Below, piece by piece: positions 42,251-50,543 of a stretch of 64,000 nt of DNA (its first letter is position 1; each line of letters begins with the position of its first letter). The notes beneath the pieces were generated by a model. That model had not been told where the DNA came from. It saw only the letters and a list, made by a program, of their open reading frames with translations, and made no database searches. A program made the translations under genes and the position numbers. The DNA is taken from the NCBI GenBank assembly GCA_031378845.1, contig JANNES010000018.1, positions 62,001-126,000 on the forward strand, in the 5' to 3' direction. The DNA is from JAJNPS01 sp031378845. GTDB lineage: Bacteria > Pseudomonadota > Alphaproteobacteria > Rhodobacterales > Rhodobacteraceae.

Positions 42251-43869
42251 CGCGAACCTTGCTGACCAATGCGCATATCCGCACCATGGATCCCGCGCGT
42301 CCCACCGCCGACGCTTTGGTGATCGAGGCCGGTCGCATTCTGGCGCTGGGGTCGGCCGACGTAATGGCGACGCTGGCGGGTCAGCGGGCAGAGGTGACGG
42401 ATGCAGGCGGTCGGCTGGTTCTGCCGGGGTTTCAGGATGCGCATATCCACCTGTTGAATGGCGGGGTGGACCTGGTGGAAACCGCGCAGCTGTACGATTG
42501 CTCGACGCTAACCGAGTTGCAGGCGGTCATGGCCCGCCATGCTGCCCGCTGGACCGGCCCGATGGTCTGGGGGGCGGGATGGGAATGCGGGTTCTTTGGC
42601 GACCACAACCTGACGCGCGAGGTGCTGGATGCCGTAGTGCCTGACCGGCCCTGCCTGATCTACGACGGCAATTTCCACAATGCCTGCCTGAATTCTGCGG
42701 CCATCGCCATGGCCAGGATCACCGACGACACCCCCGACCCGAAGAATGGCCATTTTGTCCGCGATGCGGCGGGTCGCGCGACCGGCATGCTGCACGAGGA
42801 TGCGATCTATTGGGTCACCGAACGGCTGCCCAAGACGTCCGAAATCACATTGCAGCAGGGTTTGTTGGCGGGGCAGGCGCGAGCCAACCGACACGGGATC
42901 ACCGGCGTCCTCGACGCGCAGATCCTTGATCACCACCGACGCATCTATGCGCAGGCCGCGGTGACGCAGGCTTTGACCCTGCGCGTCGCAGGCACCATGC
43001 ATGTCACGTCGAGTGAGAGTGTTGATGCCATCATGGCGCGTCTGACTGCATGGCGCGGCGCACACCAGACCGAGGATTTCCATCTGCATTCGGCCAAGGT
43101 CTTTATGGATGGCGGGTTTGAAAACCGCACAGCGGCACTGATTGCCCCTTATGCCGATGCCAGGGGCGGCAATGCCCCGCTGATGTTCAACCCCGACCAG
43201 ATTGCCGCCCTGTTCACAGCACTGGACGCCGCGCGCTTTCAGATCCATGTCCATTGCATCGGCGACGCCGCGACCCGCGCCACGCTGGACGGGTTCGCGG
43301 CGGCCCGCGCAGCCAACGGCGCATGGCCGTCGTTGCACCAGATCGCACATTGCCAGCTTGTGCATCCCGACGACTGGCCCCGGTTCCGCGACCTTGGCGT
43401 GATGGCGAATTTCCAGCCGCTTTGGGCCTGCGATGATCCGATCGTTCCCGACGACACCATGACGCTGATCGGTTCTGCGCGCGCGCCGTGGACCTACGCC
43501 TTGAGGTCGGCCATCAACGCGGGCGCACCCTTTTGCATCAGTTCGGACTGGGCGGTGACCACACTGAACCCGTTCGAGATCATCGGTACCGCCATCACCC
43601 GCGAGCCGCCGCGGCATTGGGGCAAGGCTGCGCCGTTCTTTCCTGCAGAGGCAATCACCATCTACGAGGCCGTGCTGGGCTACACCACCCATGCCGCCGC
43701 CGCCTGCTGGCGCGGGCATTTCACCGGTGCGCTGAAGCCGGGCTATTCGGCAGACCTCATCATGCTTGACCGCGATATCTTTGCCTGTGACCCGTATGCC
43801 GTGGCCGAAACACAGGTGCTATTGACCCTGTTCAAAGGCCAAGCCGTACATCGCAGCGCCACCATCTGA
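42247..43869 (+). CDS. YtcJ-like metal-dependent amidohydrolase
   Basis: A 540-residue amidohydrolase-3 family enzyme. The metal site begins QDAHIHLLNG (His-x-His). It continues with the SAKVFMDGGFENRTA strand, HVHCIGDAATR, IAHCQLVHPDDW and the late Asp in ISSDWAVTTLNP. A composite beta-sandwich made from the ends ends in LKPGYSADLIMLDRD. These enzymes hydrolyse N-acyl or N-formyl amides and similar C-N bonds. The GTG start overlaps the cupin stop (GTGA). Confidence 0.85.
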   Translation: MTRTLLTNAHIRTMDPARPTADALVIEAGRILALGSADVMATLAGQRAEVTDAGGRLVLPGFQDAHIHLLNGGVDLVETAQLYDCSTLTELQAVMARHAARWTGPMVWGAGWECGFFGDHNLTREVLDAVVPDRPCLIYDGNFHNACLNSAAIAMARITDDTPDPKNGHFVRDAAGRATGMLHEDAIYWVTERLPKTSEITLQQGLLAGQARANRHGITGVLDAQILDHHRRIYAQAAVTQALTLRVAGTMHVTSSESVDAIMARLTAWRGAHQTEDFHLHSAKVFMDGGFENRTAALIAPYADARGGNAPLMFNPDQIAALFTALDAARFQIHVHCIGDAATRATLDGFAAARAANGAWPSLHQIAHCQLVHPDDWPRFRDLGVMANFQPLWACDDPIVPDDTMTLIGSARAPWTYALRSAINAGAPFCISSDWAVTTLNPFEIIGTAITREPPRHWGKAAPFFPAEAITIYEAVLGYTTHAAAACWRGHFTGALKPGYSADLIMLDRDIFACDPYAVAETQVLLTLFKGQAVHRSATI

Positions 43870-43884
43870 CCAAAGGACGCCCCG

Positions 43885-44289
43885 ATGTTGCATGACCTGA
43901 CCTTGGGAACCAACGACATGGAAAAAGCCGTTGCGTTCTATGATGCGATCTTTGCCACGCTTGGTGTTGCGCGGCTTGACGGCGGCGAGGGTTGGATGGG
44001 GTGGGGCAAGAGCTATGACGAGGGGTTTGGATTCTGGCTTTGCCCGACGTTCGACGGTCGGCCTGCCACTGCGGGCAACGGTACCATGTTCACCTTTGCG
44101 GCAGAAAATGCCGCACAGGTGCGTGCCTTTTATCGGGCAGCGTTGGCCAATGGTGGCACCGACGAAGGCTCTCCGGGAATTCGCGAACGCTATGATCCGA
44201 CATTCTATGTGGCTTATGTGCGCGATCCCGACGGCCACAAACTTTGCGCGGTCCATCATCGCTATGACCCGGCAGGAGACATCGAATGA
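43885..44289 (+). CDS. VOC (glyoxalase-fold) family protein
   Basis: A 134-residue vicinal-oxygen-chelate protein with the usual start MLHDLTLGTNDMEKAVAFYD (His3 likely a metal ligand) and the repeated beta-alpha-beta-beta-beta units. The end reads AYVRDPDGHKLCAVHH, with another probable metal His. Function is open and could be a lyase, isomerase or binding protein for an operon intermediate. It overlaps the methyltransferase start by four bases. Confidence 0.8.
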   Translation: MLHDLTLGTNDMEKAVAFYDAIFATLGVARLDGGEGWMGWGKSYDEGFGFWLCPTFDGRPATAGNGTMFTFAAENAAQVRAFYRAALANGGTDEGSPGIRERYDPTFYVAYVRDPDGHKLCAVHHRYDPAGDIE

Positions 44290-45065
44290 GCATGGATGAC
44301 CACTATCCACCCCGCCTGATCGCCATGCTGGAGGCAATCTGGGGCACCGGGTTCCTGTCCCCCGGCGGGCCAGACGAAGTCGGCCGCATTCTGGAAGGGC
44401 ACGACATTTCCGGCGCTTCGGTTCTGGATATCGGCTGCGGGGCAGGCGGCATCGATATCGCGCTCGTGCGCAATCATGGCGCGGGCTATGTGACGGGCCT
44501 TGATGTCGAGGACCCGGTGCTGGCGCGCGCGCGGGCGCTGGTGACGATGGCGGATCTGACCGCCTGCATCGGACTGATCAAGGTTGCTCCCGGTCCGTTG
44601 CCTTTTGCTCCTGCCAGTTTTGACGTGGTGTTTTCCAAGGATTCCATCGTCCATATCCCCGACAAGCACAGCCTGATGGCCGAGGTTTTTCGCGTGCTGA
44701 AACCCGGCGGGCGGTTCATCGCGTCGGACTGGTTGATCAGCACGGACGTCGTGTCCCCGACAATGGCTGCCTATATCGCGTCCGAAGGTCTGGATTTCGG
44801 CATGGCGACGCCGGGGCGGTATCTGGAGGCGATGGCGGCGGCGGGGTTTGTGGACGGGCAGACGCGGTCGCGCAACCTTTGGTATCGCACCCAGGCGCGC
44901 GACGAACTTGCGCGGCTGCAAGGCGCGGTGGGAAAAGCCGCCTCCGCCGTGGTGGGTCAGGATTTCGTCGAAAAGAACATCGGCATCTGGCAGAACATCA
45001 TCCCGGTGCTGGACAGCGGCGAGCATTGTCCGACGCATCTGTTTGCCCGCAAACCGGCGGAGTGA
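44286..45065 (+). CDS. SAM-dependent methyltransferase (PMT-like)
   Basis: A 259-residue class I methyltransferase. SAM motif I is SVLDIGCGAGGIDIAL, followed by GLDVEDPVL and the FDVVFSKDSIVHIPDKHSL strand that is typical of phosphoethanolamine and glycine/sarcosine N-methyltransferases. The C-terminal half is longer than a minimal Rossmann domain. A methyltransferase in an otherwise demethylating operon is notable. It might methylate an intermediate or belong to a different end-use. It is the last gene of the 29-45 kb block. Confidence 0.82.
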   Translation: MSMDDHYPPRLIAMLEAIWGTGFLSPGGPDEVGRILEGHDISGASVLDIGCGAGGIDIALVRNHGAGYVTGLDVEDPVLARARALVTMADLTACIGLIKVAPGPLPFAPASFDVVFSKDSIVHIPDKHSLMAEVFRVLKPGGRFIASDWLISTDVVSPTMAAYIASEGLDFGMATPGRYLEAMAAAGFVDGQTRSRNLWYRTQARDELARLQGAVGKAASAVVGQDFVEKNIGIWQNIIPVLDSGEHCPTHLFARKPAE

Positions 45066-45178
45066 AGACACTTTTCTTTGGCATCTGAGGCGGGACCAAC
45101 GTCCCCCCACCCCTCGTCACCGGGGAGAGGCGAGGTGGCGGCAGCGCAGCGTCAGGTTACGAAAAAGCCGACCAGTCT

Positions 45179-45199
45179 CCCTCCCCCTCGTGGGGAGGG
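45179..45199. terminator. GC-rich hairpin between convergent operons
   Basis: CCCTCCCC (45179-45186) pairs with GGGGAGGG (45192-45199) across a five-base loop. It lies in the 177-base gap between the plus-strand methyltransferase gene and the minus-strand binding-protein gene, so it may end transcription from both sides. Further C/G runs surround it (45100-45130 and 45200-45213). No T-tract follows, and it may also be a dispersed repeat of the genome. Confidence 0.5.
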
Positions 45200-45242
45200 T
45201 TGGGGAGGGGGGATTTCAGTACACTAGGTCAGATGCCCACTT

Positions 45243-46793
45243 TCACGCCTTGCGAAACAGCGCGGGGTCGGGATGCCCGTCGGCGATGATCACCGGCACG
45301 ATGCTGTCGCGGTGCAGCGCGATCAGCGGCTCGAAGCAGATGAACACGAAACCGCCCGACAGCTCCATCAGGTCCTCCATGCGGTTGAACATCGCCTGCC
45401 GCTTGGCCGGGTCACGTTCGGACAGCGATGCCTGATACAGCGTCTCGTATTCCGGATCGTCAAAGAACGACCAGTTGTAGATGCCGATCTGATCGGCGCG
45501 GAACCAGACCAGGTTTTCGGTGGGGTCCACGCCGCCCGCGAAACTGACCAGCGCCAGTTCCAGCGACTTGAAATTCTCGCCCGCCGTCATGTCGCCTTCG
45601 GCCCAATAGGCGGCGTCTTCGGTGGGCTGGATCTCGACGTTGATCCCGGCCTCGCCAAGGCTCGCCTGAATGATCTGCGCGATGGTGACGGATGTGGAAT
45701 CGGTCAGCGTCAGCAGGTTCAGCGTCAGCCCCTCGGCCCCGGCCTCGGCCAGCAGGGCGCGGGCCTTGTCGACATCCCGGGTGGCGATCAGGTTCGATTT
45801 GCGGGCGAATGCGGTCGAGGGCTGGATCACCCCGGCGGAACGGCCCACCAACCCGTTGAACGCGCCTTGCAGCACCGCGTCGCTGTCATAGGCATACTGG
45901 ATCGCCTGCCGCACCCGGATGTCCTGCAACGGCCCGGCATTCTTGTTGATGGTCAGCCAGACATAGCGGGTGCTTTCCGCCTCGATCAGCACCGTAGCCG
46001 CAGGCATCGCGCCCTTGACCTGATCGACGGCGCTGACGGCGATGCGGGTATAGTCGAAGGCATCCGCCTCATAGGCCAGTTGGGCCGCCTGATCGTCGAG
46101 GACGATATAGATTTCCACCTTTTGAAACGCCTGCGCCGGTCCGGTCCAGGCCGGGTTGGCGACCAGCGTGACCTTTTGCTGCTGTTCCCAGGCGTCCATC
46201 AGGTAAGGCCCGCAGGACGCCGGGATCTCGGTCGTGTAACTGCCGCCCGCCGCCTCCATCGCCGCCTTGCAGACGATCTGCCCGCCATAGCCCGCCAGCG
46301 TCACCACAAGGAACGGCTCGAACGGCACCGACAGATGGATGATGCCGCTGCGGTCATCGACGATCTCGACCTCCTTGAGGTTCTCGAACTGGTAGGCCCA
46401 GGCGGATGCCGAGCCCAGGAACCGCTCAAAAGAATATTTCACGTCCGCCGTGGTCACCGGCCCAAAATCACCGCTCCACACCAGTCCGTCGCGCAGGGTG
46501 AAGGCCAGCCGCGTGTCATCCAGCCAGTCCAGCTTTTCGGCTCCCCACAACTGCCACTGGTTGCCCTCGCGGATATCGCCCAGCTTGATCAGGCTGACGA
46601 GGGTGGCGCGGTTGATCGCCTCTTCGATCCCGCCGATCAGGCCAAAGGGATCGAGCACCTGCAGATCCGCGTCCATGCGGATGCGCAGGGTGTCACCCTC
46701 GGCGGCCCAGGCGAAATGCGGGCTGATCATCGCCCCGGCAAAACCCGTGCCGGCGGTTTTCAGAAATCCACGTCTGTCGGTGGTCCAGTTCAT
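45243..46793 (-). CDS. Dipeptide/opine ABC transporter substrate-binding protein
   Basis: A 516-residue SBP_bac_5 family protein. The N-terminus carries a Tat signal (DRRGFLKTAG, cleavage near residue 32 after FAWA). The mature protein shows LRIRMDADLQVLDPF and the VTTADVKYSFERFL segment typical of DppA/OppA proteins. A family-typical VRQAIQYAYDSDAVL follows. The start is ATG 46793, with GGGAGA upstream, and the longer open frame is ignored. It is the last gene of a five-gene importer on the minus strand. Confidence 0.9.
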   Translation of the reverse strand: MNWTTDRRGFLKTAGTGFAGAMISPHFAWAAEGDTLRIRMDADLQVLDPFGLIGGIEEAINRATLVSLIKLGDIREGNQWQLWGAEKLDWLDDTRLAFTLRDGLVWSGDFGPVTTADVKYSFERFLGSASAWAYQFENLKEVEIVDDRSGIIHLSVPFEPFLVVTLAGYGGQIVCKAAMEAAGGSYTTEIPASCGPYLMDAWEQQQKVTLVANPAWTGPAQAFQKVEIYIVLDDQAAQLAYEADAFDYTRIAVSAVDQVKGAMPAATVLIEAESTRYVWLTINKNAGPLQDIRVRQAIQYAYDSDAVLQGAFNGLVGRSAGVIQPSTAFARKSNLIATRDVDKARALLAEAGAEGLTLNLLTLTDSTSVTIAQIIQASLGEAGINVEIQPTEDAAYWAEGDMTAGENFKSLELALVSFAGGVDPTENLVWFRADQIGIYNWSFFDDPEYETLYQASLSERDPAKRQAMFNRMEDLMELSGGFVFICFEPLIALHRDSIVPVIIADGHPDPALFRKA

Positions 46794-46806
46794 TTCGGTC
46801 TCCCTT

Positions 46807-47766
46807 TCAGGTTTCGGATACGGCAAAATGGCAACTTGCAGCGCGGCCGTGGCCCAGATCGCGCAAGGCGGGGGCCTCGCTGCGGCAGCGGATTTCGGCG
46901 ATGGGGCAGCGGGTGTGGAACGCACAGCCCGACGGGCGGTTGAGCACACTCGGGATCTCGCCCCAGATCGCCAGATCATGGCGTCGCCTGCGCGGGTCGG
47001 GCAGGGGTTCGGCGGCGATCAGGCTGGCGGCATAGGGGTGCGCGGGGCGCGCCATCACCGCCGCCGTGGGGCCGGTTTCCACCAGCCGCCCCAGATACAT
47101 CACCGCGATCCTGTGGGCGACATGGCGCACCAGCGCAAGGTTATGGGTGATGATCAGGTAGGCCAACCCGTGCCGGGTGCTGAGATCCATCATCAAGTTC
47201 AGGATCTCGGCCTGCACGGATACATCAAGCCCCGCAGTCGGCTCATCGGCGATCACCAGCGCCGGGGTCAGCGCCAGCGCCCGCGCCACGCCAACCCGCC
47301 TGGCTTGCCCGCCGGACAATTCATGCGGATAGCGCGCGGCGATCTCGGGCGGCAGGCCGACTTCGGCCAGAAGGGCGCGCGCGTCGCGGTCGCCGACCGC
47401 AACCCGGTGGATCGCGAACGGCTCGCAGATCGCCTCGCCGACCCGCATCCTAGGGCTGAGCGAGGCCACGGCGTCCTGAAACATCAACGCGGTGCGGGCG
47501 CGGACGCGGGCAAAGTCGGCGGGTCGGTCCAGCCCGGTGCCGTCAAACCGGATCGCCCCAGCACTGATGCGCTGCAAGCCCATGATGGCGCGGGCAAGCG
47601 TGGTCTTGCCCGACCCGCTTTCGCCGACCAGCCCGAGCGTCTCGCCCGGGCGCAACGTCAGCGAGATGTCGGACAGGATGTTCAGCCGCCGCCGTTTGCC
47701 GGGGATCAGACCCGACCCCAGCGCCAGATCGACCGACAGCCCGTCCACCTCCAAAAGCGCGCTCAT
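46807..47766 (-). CDS. Dipeptide/opine ABC transporter ATP-binding protein (DppF/OppF-like)
   Basis: A 319-residue ATPase. It has Walker A GESGSGKTT, Q-loop LMFQDAVASLSPR, signature LSGGQARRVGVA, Walker B LVIADEPTAGLD and switch IITHNLALV. The C-terminal oligopeptide-transporter extension has the Cys-rich GCAFHTRCPIAEIRC motif, which may bind a 4Fe-4S cluster in this family. The start MSALLEVD at 47766 overlaps the stop of the companion ATPase gene (ATGA). The longer frame start is inside that gene. Confidence 0.9.
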   Translation of the reverse strand: MSALLEVDGLSVDLALGSGLIPGKRRRLNILSDISLTLRPGETLGLVGESGSGKTTLARAIMGLQRISAGAIRFDGTGLDRPADFARVRARTALMFQDAVASLSPRMRVGEAICEPFAIHRVAVGDRDARALLAEVGLPPEIAARYPHELSGGQARRVGVARALALTPALVIADEPTAGLDVSVQAEILNLMMDLSTRHGLAYLIITHNLALVRHVAHRIAVMYLGRLVETGPTAAVMARPAHPYAASLIAAEPLPDPRRRRHDLAIWGEIPSVLNRPSGCAFHTRCPIAEIRCRSEAPALRDLGHGRAASCHFAVSET

Positions 47767-48728
47767 GGCGTCACCAGATGGCACAGCGCGAACTGGCCGT
47801 TGGGCAGGGCCACGCGCGGCGGCGGTGCGGTGTGACATCGGTCCACGGCCATGGTGCAGCGCGGCGCAAAGGCGCAGCCCGCCACGGCCACGCGCAGATC
47901 GGGCAGTCGCCCCCCGATGGTCGGCAGCGGCCCCGCGCCCGCCGCCAGCGCTGCGGGATCAGATGCGATCAGGGCAACGGTGTAGGGGTGGCGGGGGGCA
48001 TGGAAGATGTCGTCAACCAGCCCTTCCTCGACCACCTCGCCCGCATACATCACCGCCACCCGGTCACACAGTTCGGCGATCACGCCCAGATGATGCGTGA
48101 CCACGACGATGGCCCCCTGAAAATCGCGTTGCAGCGCGCGCAGAAGGTGGATCACCTGCGCCTCCATCGTCACGTCCAGCGCGGTTGTCGGCTCATCTGC
48201 CACCAGCACATTGGGCTGCATCAGAAGGGCCGCCGCGATGGCCGCACGTTGCCGCATGCCGCCGGACAATTCGTGCGGATAAAGCCGCAGACAGCGCGCC
48301 GCATCGGCAATGCCGACCTTTTCCAGCATCGCAAGTGCGCGGGCGTTGCGGTCAGCGCCGTCGCGCGCGTTCGTCTGATAGTCGATCAGCTGCGCCCCGA
48401 TCGTCAGCACCGGGTTGAACGCTGTCATCGGGTCCTGAAACACCATCGCGATATGGCGGCCCCGGATGCGGCGCTGTTCCTCGGCGGGCAGGGTCAGGAT
48501 ATCGCGGCCACGGTAGCGCACCGCGCCCGAGGTGACGGCGGCATTCGCCCCCAGAAGGTTGATCATTGCGGCCGCCAGCGTCGATTTTCCGCACCCGCTT
48601 TCGCCCATGATCCCCAGCACTTCGCCCGCATGTGCCGTCAGGCTGGCATGGCGCAATGCGTGCAAGGTGCCGCCGGGGACGCGGTAGCCGATGGACAGAT
48701 CGTCAATCTGCAGCAGCGCATCGGTCAT
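47763..48728 (-). CDS. Dipeptide/opine ABC transporter ATP-binding protein (DppD/OppD-like)
   Basis: A 321-residue ATPase with Walker A GESGCGKST, Q-loop MVFQDPMTAFNPV, signature LSGGMRQRAAIA, Walker B VLVADEPTTALD and switch VVTHHLGV. The C-terminal GCAFAPRCTMAVDRC cysteine motif is present. It pairs with the DppF-like subunit downstream. Both ends overlap adjacent genes by four bases, so the importer is translated as a coupled set. Confidence 0.9.
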   Translation of the reverse strand: MTDALLQIDDLSIGYRVPGGTLHALRHASLTAHAGEVLGIMGESGCGKSTLAAAMINLLGANAAVTSGAVRYRGRDILTLPAEEQRRIRGRHIAMVFQDPMTAFNPVLTIGAQLIDYQTNARDGADRNARALAMLEKVGIADAARCLRLYPHELSGGMRQRAAIAAALLMQPNVLVADEPTTALDVTMEAQVIHLLRALQRDFQGAIVVVTHHLGVIAELCDRVAVMYAGEVVEEGLVDDIFHAPRHPYTVALIASDPAALAAGAGPLPTIGGRLPDLRVAVAGCAFAPRCTMAVDRCHTAPPPRVALPNGQFALCHLVTP

Positions 48729-49591
48729 CTGAGCCCCCGCGCCTGCAGCTTGGGGTCCAGCGCGTCGCGCAGGCCCTCGCCCAGAAAGGTAAAGCCCAAC
48801 GTCGCCAGCACCAGCGGCAGCCCCGCGATCACCACCATCGACGGCGCGGATCGCAGCGAGGTATAGCCGTCGTAGAGGATATTGCCCCAGCTTGCCGTGG
48901 GCGGGCGCACCCCGAGGTTGAGGTAGCTGAGCCCCGCCTCCAGCATGATCACCACGGGAATATCCATGCTGAGCACGATCACCAGCGGCCCCACCACATT
49001 CGGCAACAGGTGGCGCAACAGGATACGCGGGGCAGATGCCCCCATCGCCCGTTCCGCCAGGACGAAGTCGCTGCCCGCAAGGGTCAGCGTCTGCGCCCGG
49101 ATCAGCCGGGCATAGCCCGGGATCGACACCAGCACGACGACAAGGATCAGGGTCTTGGTGCCGGGACCAAGGACGGTGATCACGGCAAGGGCAAACATGA
49201 TCATCGGCAAAGATGACAGGCTGTCCAGCACCAGCACCAGCACCGCATCGAGCCAGCGCGGCCCGTAGCCCGCGATCATGCCCAGCATCACCCCGACCGC
49301 CCCGGCCAGCCCGACCGAGGTTATGGCTATGAACAGCGCCGTGCGCGCGCCATAGATGATGCGCGACAGCAGGTCCCGGCCCAGCTGATCGGTGCCTGCC
49401 CAGTGCGCAAGGCTCGGGGGCTGGAACTTTTGCATCACGTCCAGCTTGACCGGATCATAGGGGGCAAGGATCGGCGCAAACAGCGCCATCGCCACGAAAG
49501 CCAGCACCAGCACCAGACCGAACAGCCCCATCGGGTCGCGCATCAGGCTGGACCATGCGCCCCCGCGGGGGGCTTCAGCCGCGATAGACAT
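48725..49591 (-). CDS. Dipeptide/opine ABC transporter permease (DppC-like)
   Basis: A 288-residue permease with an N-terminal helix followed by the HWAGTDQLGRDLLSRIIYGAR motif of DppC/OppC. The EAA loop is AERAMGASAPRILLRHLLPN. ATG 49591 is preferred over the GTG one codon upstream. The first bases of the gene overlap the end of the DppB-like gene by 17 bases. Confidence 0.9.
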   Translation of the reverse strand: MSIAAEAPRGGAWSSLMRDPMGLFGLVLVLAFVAMALFAPILAPYDPVKLDVMQKFQPPSLAHWAGTDQLGRDLLSRIIYGARTALFIAITSVGLAGAVGVMLGMIAGYGPRWLDAVLVLVLDSLSSLPMIMFALAVITVLGPGTKTLILVVVLVSIPGYARLIRAQTLTLAGSDFVLAERAMGASAPRILLRHLLPNVVGPLVIVLSMDIPVVIMLEAGLSYLNLGVRPPTASWGNILYDGYTSLRSAPSMVVIAGLPLVLATLGFTFLGEGLRDALDPKLQARGLR

Positions 49592-50525
49592 CACGCACCC
49601 TCGGGTCCAGCCGGGCGATCAGCAGATCGGCGGCGGTCACGACGACCAGATAGAACGCTGTCATGAACAGCACGGTGCCCATCACCACCGGATAGTTGCG
49701 CTTTTCCACCGCCCCGGTGATCAGCGTGCCGATGCCGGGCCGCGCGAACACCGTCTCGACAAAGACCGCGCTTGACAGGATCGACCCGAACCCCACCGCC
49801 AGAATGGCCACCGTGGGGATGATCGCGATGCGCAGGGCATAGCGAAACACGATGCGGCTTTCAGGCAGACCGAAGGCGCGCGCCGTGCGAATATGGTTTT
49901 CGCCCATCACCTCCAGCATCGAGGCGCGCACGAGGCGGGCGATATACCCGACCCAGCCGATGCCCAGTGAAAATGCCGGCAGGATCACCGCGCGCAACTG
50001 ACTGCCCAAATCCCCCGCCTCGCCGCCGCCGATGGCAGGCAGCCAGCGCAGCCAGACGGCAAAGATCAGCAGCGCATAGATCGCCACCACAAAGGACGGG
50101 ATCGAGATCAGGCTGACCGACAGGATCCCCAGCAGCCGGTCGGTGACCGTGCCGCGCCAGACCACCGCCGCACAGCCCAAAAGGATGCCAAGGATCAGCG
50201 CCCAGCCCAAGGCCACGGTGCCAAGGAACAGGGTTGATGGGAAAAATTCCAGGATCTGGTCGAACACCGGGCGTTTGGACCAGACGTCATAGCCCAGATC
50301 ACCCGTGGCGGCGTTGCGGAAAAAGTTCCAGATCTGCGTCGCAACCGGCTGATCCAGCCCCATGCGTTCGCGCAATAGCTCCTTCAGCGCAGGCGTTGCG
50401 CGGGGGCCAAGGGCCAGCGAGGCCGGATCGCCGGGCACCAGAAACACCATCGCGTACATCGCCAGCATCACCGTGAACAGGATCACGAAGGCCAGACCGA
50501 TGCGCTTGATGGCGTAGGTCAGCAT
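49575..50525 (-). CDS. Dipeptide/opine ABC transporter permease (DppB-like)
   Basis: A 316-residue permease with six helices. The start is typical (YAIKRIGLAFVILFTVMLAMYAMVFLVPGDP). The family EAA region is RTARAFGLPESRIVFRYALR, and the end is VVVTAADLLIARLDPRVR. It begins 18 bases after the CocE hydrolase gene stop, so importer and hydrolase share an operon. Confidence 0.9.
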   Translation of the reverse strand: MLTYAIKRIGLAFVILFTVMLAMYAMVFLVPGDPASLALGPRATPALKELLRERMGLDQPVATQIWNFFRNAATGDLGYDVWSKRPVFDQILEFFPSTLFLGTVALGWALILGILLGCAAVVWRGTVTDRLLGILSVSLISIPSFVVAIYALLIFAVWLRWLPAIGGGEAGDLGSQLRAVILPAFSLGIGWVGYIARLVRASMLEVMGENHIRTARAFGLPESRIVFRYALRIAIIPTVAILAVGFGSILSSAVFVETVFARPGIGTLITGAVEKRNYPVVMGTVLFMTAFYLVVVTAADLLIARLDPRVRDVYRG

Positions 50526-50543
50526 TGTTATGCACCCTCTTGG

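Noticed and set aside
45273..46943. 556-codon plus-strand open frame
   Set aside because: It is opposite the dipeptide-binding-protein gene, which has a Tat signal and family motifs. The plus-strand product has the typical shadow composition.
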